A DNA stretch of 26,887 nt from CALLVY01 sp937899855 (GTDB lineage Bacteria; Bacteroidota; Bacteroidia; Chitinophagales; Saprospiraceae), in assembly GCA_039820405.1 (NCBI GenBank), contig JBCBQC010000088.1, forward strand, positions 1 to 26,887, given 5' to 3'. Both the position numbers and the translations under genes were made by a program. Position 1 is the stretch's first letter. Each line of letters starts with the position of its first letter. The notes beneath the pieces are model-generated. The model was not told the DNA's origin and did no database searches. It worked only from the letters and a program-made list of their open reading frames with translations. Positions 22,878-26,887 of the stretch are shown here, in pieces.

Positions 22878-23248
22878 AGTTGTGTTAGTTGAGTACGTTT
22901 TTCATTTGTTTTGGGACCATTGCTATAGTGTTCCTTAGAATGCTAGTAAAAATAAGTATATTTTCTTACACACACCAAACGCGATTATCCTTTTTTTGTT
23001 GAAAAATGGTAAAATGATTTGGTGATTCGCTTTTCGAACCAGTGGTAGCTAGAACGGCTAAAACGCTCGCCTACTGCTATTTAAAGGTAGTCCGATTTCG
23101 CGTTTAGTTAATCGTTTAATGCCAAAACTGGCGGTCTTCCACCGTGAATTTGAAAGGCTCAAAAGCCTGTTTTTACGGTGCGGAAGTCGCCCGTTAGTAC
23201 CAGTCGTATTGTAAATCTTTGGGGAAGAGTATCTCGGGCCGGAAAGGC
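22878..23248. other. Intergenic region between LytTR gene and peptide gene
   Basis: This 371-bp stretch contains the peptide promoter region. On the minus strand TTG (about 22975) with TACTTATT 17 nt later is a weak promoter candidate. A single ACCACT (23046-23041) and variants ACCAAA (23023-23018) and ACCATT (23010-23005) resemble the sRNA operator hexamers but lack 21-bp spacing. A 16-nt sequence, GGC[A/T]TTTGAGCCTTTC-like on the minus strand, occurs at about 23150-23166 and again overlapping the LytTR stop at 23239-23257. The first copy sits inside a larger dyad, ACCGT...ACGGT, at 23141-23179. Confidence 0.45.
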
Positions 23249-24010
23249 TCAAATGCCTTCTTGCAAACGCCGCATTTGCTCCATAAAAGCCGGCCGCCGC
23301 CGCCGCGATACCTCGATCTTCTTGCCGTCATCCATCACCAAGTAGCCCCCATCTCCCTTGACAAACTTGCGCATGTAGTTGAGATTGATCAGGTGGCTTT
23401 TGTGGACGCGGTAAAAATTGAGTCCCGACAGCATTTCTTCGTAGGCTTTGATGGTCTTGGAAGCGGTAATGCGTTCGCCGGTCTTGAGGTGAACGTGGGT
23501 ATAATTGTCTTCCGCCTCGCAGCGGATGATGTCCTTGATGTTGATGAAGTAGATGCCATCCAGGGCCGAAATGCTCATCTTCTCAAAAGCATTGGGGTTG
23601 TGGTACATCTGGTTGAAAAGCTCCAGCCGTTGGTTGATTTTATTGACCGTTCCCAAGCGAATCCGACTCACCGCCTCCTGCAACTCGTCCGGATCGATGG
23701 GCTTGATGATAAAACCAATGGAGCTGTACTGACACGCTTTGACGGCAAACTTCTCGTAGGCCGTCACGAAGATAATGTCGAAATGGACCTCGCCGAGTTG
23801 GTTGAGCAATTGGAATACCAAGCCGTCGGGCAGGTTGATGTCGAGAAAGGCGACATCGGGGTTGATCTTGGGGTCATTGAGGATTTTTAGCCCCCCTTCG
23901 ATGTGTTCGGCTTCGGCAATCACGGTGACTTGCTCGCAATACTTCTGTAACAAGCTCTTCAGATTGTACAAACCCTTGGCCTCATCTTCAATGATTACAG
24001 CTTTGATCAT
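23249..24010 (-). CDS. LytTR-family response regulator
   Basis: This 253-aa protein has an N-terminal receiver domain (acidic pair E8/D9 in IIEDEA, phospho-acceptor D57 in FLDINLPDG, TAY near 83 and K near 103 in IIKPID). A C-terminal LytTR DNA-binding domain (about 145-245) has the usual ISALDGIYFINIKDIIRCEAEDNYT and FYRVHKSHLINLNYM segments. LytTR proteins bind direct repeats of about 9 bp whose starts are about 21 bp apart. The kinase, peptide gene and three 21-bp-phased operator sets lie downstream on the same strand, so it is the probable regulator of those promoters. It starts at the ATG at 24010. Confidence 0.93.
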   Translation of the reverse strand: MIKAVIIEDEAKGLYNLKSLLQKYCEQVTVIAEAEHIEGGLKILNDPKINPDVAFLDINLPDGLVFQLLNQLGEVHFDIIFVTAYEKFAVKACQYSSIGFIIKPIDPDELQEAVSRIRLGTVNKINQRLELFNQMYHNPNAFEKMSISALDGIYFINIKDIIRCEAEDNYTHVHLKTGERITASKTIKAYEEMLSGLNFYRVHKSHLINLNYMRKFVKGDGGYLVMDDGKKIEVSRRRRPAFMEQMRRLQEGI

Positions 24011-24062
24011 CTAGAATCGTCTTTTTTGGTATGGTGGAATGGTCTCGCCCGCTGGATAAAAA

Positions 24063-24070
24063 CAAAACTA
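24063..24070 (-). promoter_or_regulatory. -7 box for the LytTR regulator gene
   Basis: TAGTTTTG on the minus strand matches TAnnTTTG fully and lies about 53 bp before the ATG. No TTG is found at the expected -33 distance, so the promoter may be weak or activated. Confidence 0.4.
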
Positions 24071-24212
24071 CTAAAAAAGGTCGAATTTGTTGCATTAAAA
24101 GAAGTGATTATATGAAACAAATGTGGATTATATTAAGCTTCCGACGGCGGTGGTTGTCCCGACCGCGGGGGGCTTGTATTCTCCCCTTTTTATTTTAATT
24201 CTATTTTTCCTT

Positions 24213-24220
24213 TATTTTTG
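24213..24220 (+). promoter_or_regulatory. -7 box for the potassium channel gene
   Basis: TATTTTTG matches TAnnTTTG and lies 49 bp before the ATG in a very T-rich leader. The upstream -33 region is only T-rich, without TTG. Confidence 0.4.
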
Positions 24221-24269
24221 TTTTTTTCTCGGCTCCTAGCAGCCTCACCAAAAGCAGTAGCTGACCAGC

Positions 24270-25121
24270 ATGAGCGAATCGCGGCCTCCTAACTTTAGCC
24301 CCCTGCGCAACAAAATTCACGAAATCATTTTCGGTGCGGATACCCCCGCCGGTAAAGGCTTCGATATTCTCCTGATGGTGTTCATCATCGCCAGCGTACT
24401 CGTCGTCATGCTCGAAACCGTCGATTACATCGCCGTGCGCTTCGCCACCCTCTTTTACGTCCTCGAATGGACCTTCACCATCTTCTTCACCATCGAATAC
24501 CTCCTGCGGCTGTACTGCGTCTACCATCCCCTCAAGTACGCCCTGAGCTTTTACGGCATCATCGACTTACTGGCCATCCTGCCCACTTACATCAGCTACT
24601 TCTTTGCCGGCACCCACTACCTGGTGGTCATCCGCGCCCTGCGGCTGCTGCGGGTCTTTCGGATCTTTAAGCTGGGCAAATTTATGCGCGAAGGTCGGGT
24701 GATCCTCATCGCCCTACGGGAGAGCCAGGCCAAAATTACCGTCTTCTTGGTTTTTATCGTACTCATGGTCACCATCGTAGGCTCGGTGATGTACCTGGTG
24801 GAAGGGGGCGAGGGGTCCAATTTTACCAGCATCCCCCGCTCGGTGTACTGGGCCATCGTGACGCTCACCACCGTGGGCTACGGCGATATTGCCCCCACTA
24901 CCGAAATCGGCCAGTTTTTGGCCGCCGTGGTCATGATCATGGGCTACGCGGTGATTGCGGTACCTACCGGCATTGTATCTTCCGAACTGATTCGGACGAC
25001 GACCAAAACGACCGCCACCCCCGACGTTCGGGTGTGTCACTACTGTGCCTCCGAAGGGCACGATGCGGATGCCATTCACTGCAAGTACTGCGGCGAGAAG
25101 CTCGATGCCTTGGAGGACTGA
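24270..25121 (+). CDS. Voltage-gated potassium channel with C-terminal zinc ribbon
   Basis: This 283-aa protein has the Kv layout of six membrane segments. S1 is near 32-52, S2 near 58-84, S3 near 93-113, the S4 voltage sensor has Arg at 122, 125, 128 and 131 (every third residue), S5 is near 153-177, and the pore loop carries the K+ filter TVGYGD at 201-206 before S6. After S6 a short linker leads to a zinc ribbon, C256-x2-C259 and C271-x2-C274. The Arg series argues for voltage gating rather than a simple leak channel. The ribbon is cytoplasmic and could tie gating to zinc, redox state or a partner; that is inference. Confidence 0.93.
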   Translation: MSESRPPNFSPLRNKIHEIIFGADTPAGKGFDILLMVFIIASVLVVMLETVDYIAVRFATLFYVLEWTFTIFFTIEYLLRLYCVYHPLKYALSFYGIIDLLAILPTYISYFFAGTHYLVVIRALRLLRVFRIFKLGKFMREGRVILIALRESQAKITVFLVFIVLMVTIVGSVMYLVEGGEGSNFTSIPRSVYWAIVTLTTVGYGDIAPTTEIGQFLAAVVMIMGYAVIAVPTGIVSSELIRTTTKTTATPDVRVCHYCASEGHDADAIHCKYCGEKLDALED

Positions 25122-25131
25122 ATCGGGGGGC

Positions 25132-25632
25132 TTAAGCCTCGGCTTCGAGCATCTCCCAGGTGTGGTCGGATAGGAGGCGGGCGGAGGAGAGGAATTCGTA
25201 GGGCAGCGAGGCGCCCCATTCCGCCGGAGCGATCATCGACAGGATGTAGCGTTCGCCTTTCTGGTACAGGTGGTAAGTCTTGCCGATCAGCGGTTTGAAA
25301 TTCATCTCGGCTTGGTAAATTTTTTCGGACAGTTGGACCCGATCGTGGATGGCCTGGGCCTGCCGGGCCAACAGCTCGACCTGCTCGCGAATTTGATCGA
25401 GCTGGGTGTTGGTTTGTTCGTACATCGCCTCCAGCGCCAGGCCCTTCACCCGGCCCTTGTCGATGGGTTTGATGACTGCGCCTCCGACGCTGTGGGCGTA
25501 GGGTAGGAGGTGGGGGTTCTCCGCTACCTTATCGGGATCGATGGGGTTGACGAATCCGGGGGATTCTTCGGCGCGGGGGGCGTTTTCGGTGCTGGGCGTC
25601 TTGCCTGCTGACTTGGATTTGTTGTTCATCAT
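25132..25632 (-). CDS. DUF2452 domain-containing protein
   Basis: This 166-aa soluble protein matches the DUF2452 family of unknown function, common in Bacteroidota. Family features seen are NPIDPDKVAENPHLLPYAHSVGGAVI (about 27-52), the helical QIREQVELLARQAQAIHDRVQLSEKIYQAEMNF region, and the C-terminal YHLYQKGERYILSMIAPAEW with LLSDHTWE. The first 25 residues are charged and probably disordered. ATG codons at 25632 and 25629 are both possible starts. The stop lies 10 bp from the convergent channel gene stop. Confidence 0.85.
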   Translation of the reverse strand: MMNNKSKSAGKTPSTENAPRAEESPGFVNPIDPDKVAENPHLLPYAHSVGGAVIKPIDKGRVKGLALEAMYEQTNTQLDQIREQVELLARQAQAIHDRVQLSEKIYQAEMNFKPLIGKTYHLYQKGERYILSMIAPAEWGASLPYEFLSSARLLSDHTWEMLEAEA

Positions 25633-25644
25633 GTTCCTAAACCT

Positions 25645-25679
25645 AAAGTGCCGAACACTGCGCGAGTGTCCGACACTTT
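25645..25679 (-). terminator. Hairpin between two minus-strand genes
   Basis: AAAGTG and CACTTT flank inner ACACT/AGTGT arms with two mismatches and a GCGCG loop. It lies past the stop of the coiled-coil gene. There is no T tract after it on either strand, so termination is uncertain and it could instead be an operator dyad for the DUF2452 gene. Confidence 0.45.
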
Positions 25680-25706
25680 GGGATACATTCGTTGCAGTAC
25701 GGTAAA

Positions 25707-26702
25707 TTATTTGAGCAAGAGTTCGCCGGTTCCGGCTAGGTAACCCTTGTTGTATACTTCAATCAGGTGCTTGCCCTTCTGAAAGGGCACGTTGGGTTCC
25801 CAGAGGAAGCAGCCTTTCATCACGTCGTTGTTGTAGTCCAGTTCTTTGACCTGGGTGTAGCGGATATCTTCGGCGGTACCGACATTTTTCATGATGCCCG
25901 AGCCGAGGTTTTCCAGCGCCAGGGTCTCGCCGAGCGGGTTGATGAGCCGCACGTAGAATTGTTCTACTCCCGGAGTGGTTACTTCGTTCTGAGTAGTAGT
26001 GAAACACACTTTTACGCGATCGGTTTTACTCGCCGAGCGGGTTTTTGTTGGTTTTCCACTTTTTTTGACCTTCCAAGAGCTGGCTTCCACGTTGTCGACC
26101 TTGACGACCGAGGCGAGGGTTACCTTTTCACCGAGCTGTGAGTTTTGCGATTCCAGGGCTTCTTTTTCACTCACCAGGGCGGCCTTGGCGGTGGTCAATT
26201 CTTCGTTTGCCGTCCGCTGTTCGGCGAGGTTGCCCTCCAGGCTGCGATTGTCGTCGGTCAGCTGAAGGTTGGCCGCTTCCAGCAGTTGATTTTGTTCCTT
26301 CAGGTCGTTGACTTCGGTGATGTAGCCATCCAGTTGGGTGCGCATCGAGGCCAGGCGGTCACGGGCCTCGTCGAGCTCGCGGCGGTTTTTCTTACCCTGG
26401 CCAATCATGCGGCTGATCTTATTTTTTTCTTCTTCCAGCTCTTGTTTTTGCTGGTCGATCAGGGCGTTGAGTTCTTCGTTGTTGGTCTTCATCGACTCGA
26501 GCTCGGAGAGGGCTTGGTAATATTGTTTCTCCAGCTCCAGCTTGAGTTTTCCGGCTTCGTCGACTTCCTGTTGCAATTCGGAATTGACGCGATCTTGTTG
26601 TACCTTATTGAAAAGGAGAAAGGCGTTGATACCCAGCAAGCCCACGATAACGGCGATGATGATGGCGTTGAATTTGGACTTGGAATCTTTGGCTCCGCTC
26701 AT
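25707..26702 (-). CDS. Membrane-anchored coiled-coil protein
   Basis: This 331-aa protein has a short cytoplasmic start, one membrane helix (about 13-32), and a long coiled coil (about 35-200, rich in Glu, Gln, Leu, Lys heptads). A C-terminal globular domain of about 125 residues is probably beta-rich, with VCFTTTQNEVTTPGVEQFYVRLINPLGETLA and CFLWEPNVPFQKGKHLIEVYNKG. The topology suggests a periplasmic extension. I recognise the architecture from other Bacteroidota but no named function. A role as an envelope spacer or scaffold is only a guess. Confidence 0.82.
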   Translation of the reverse strand: MSGAKDSKSKFNAIIIAVIVGLLGINAFLLFNKVQQDRVNSELQQEVDEAGKLKLELEKQYYQALSELESMKTNNEELNALIDQQKQELEEEKNKISRMIGQGKKNRRELDEARDRLASMRTQLDGYITEVNDLKEQNQLLEAANLQLTDDNRSLEGNLAEQRTANEELTTAKAALVSEKEALESQNSQLGEKVTLASVVKVDNVEASSWKVKKSGKPTKTRSASKTDRVKVCFTTTQNEVTTPGVEQFYVRLINPLGETLALENLGSGIMKNVGTAEDIRYTQVKELDYNNDVMKGCFLWEPNVPFQKGKHLIEVYNKGYLAGTGELLLK

Positions 26703-26817
26703 GATGTGTTCTTTAATTTTAAAAATTGGTTCGTTTTATCGAAATGTAGCCTATCGCTACCAAAATAATTAAATCTGCGGGGGAAAATGGGGCTCCCACT
26801 GGCTTTTTTCAAAATTT

Positions 26818-26887
26818 GTGCCCATCGGTGAGTCAAAATAAGCAAAGGCCCGAGGATAAAACAAATAAAAGACCCGCCGATGGGCAC
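26818..26887. repeat. Inverted repeat at the right window edge
   Basis: GTGCCCATCGG (26818-26828) is the exact reverse complement of CCGATGGGCAC (26877-26887), with a 48-nt loop. The right arm ends at the last base of the window, so the repeat may continue outside. Confidence 0.75.

Noticed and set aside
23141..23179. Dyad ACCGT...ACGGT with inner AGGCT/AGCCT, as a terminator for the LytTR gene
   Set aside because: No T tract follows on the minus strand, and the distance from the stop is about 70 bp. I kept it only as a note in the intergenic entry.
26699..26887. 62-codon minus-strand frame running off the right edge, with a hydrophobic start
   Set aside because: It starts at the window edge with GTG inside the inverted repeat, and after residue 30 it looks random. 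It could be the end of a membrane protein gene, but nothing supports this.

Overview
This window looks like chromosomal DNA from a GC-rich Bacteroidota, probably a Saprospiria/Lewinella-like bacterium. The evidence is the protein families (DUF2452, TPR-LytS kinases, a GG-leader peptide, LytTR regulators), the near absence of Shine-Dalgarno sites, and promoters of the Bacteroidota type (TTG/TTTG, about 20 nt, TAnnTTTG). No rRNA, tRNA, transposase or CRISPR array was seen. Species assignment is inference.

Layout: (1) 1-203, a 67-bp perfect inverted repeat at the window edge that contains a terminator. (2) 575-5418 (+), a Cys-rich three-repeat lipoprotein, a secreted M1 peptidase, and a multispanning membrane protein with an acidic tail. 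(3) 5434-15788 (-), a tightly packed 11-gene operon for a pseudaminic-acid-type nonulosonic acid: pseB, pseC, pseF, a methyltransferase, pseG, a phosphosulfolactate-synthase (ComA-family) gene, a histidine phosphatase, an ATP-grasp ligase, pseI, a Maf/DUF115 protein and a GT2 glycosyltransferase. A Wzx-like flippase diverges from it. (4) 17476-19967 (+), a crotonase, then a ferredoxin-NADP reductase with its 2Fe-2S ferredoxin. (5) 20040-24010 (-), a signalling module. (6) 24270-26702, a voltage-gated K+ channel with a zinc-ribbon tail (+), a DUF2452 protein and a membrane-anchored coiled-coil protein (both -).

Two systems stand out. First, the sugar operon has every core Pse enzyme except the PseH N-acetyltransferase. 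In its place are consecutive genes able to make phosphosulfolactate from PEP and sulfite, dephosphorylate it, and ligate a carboxylate to an amine. I infer a Pse variant with a sulfolactoyl (or related hydroxy-acyl) group on the 4-amino position.

Second, the signalling module contains, all on the minus strand: a LytTR response regulator; an unannotated 49-aa double-glycine leader peptide; a cytoplasmic TPR-histidine kinase; and three tandem units. Each unit has three ACC(A/G)(C/T)T-like hexamers spaced 20-21 bp, a -7 box, a perfectly conserved 18-nt sequence and a terminator hairpin with compensatory stem changes. I read the units as three regulator-controlled small RNAs of about 70 nt. The whole resembles a peptide-kinase-LytTR-sRNA circuit, by analogy with ComCDE and Agr/RNAIII. 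The link between parts is inference from position and pattern.
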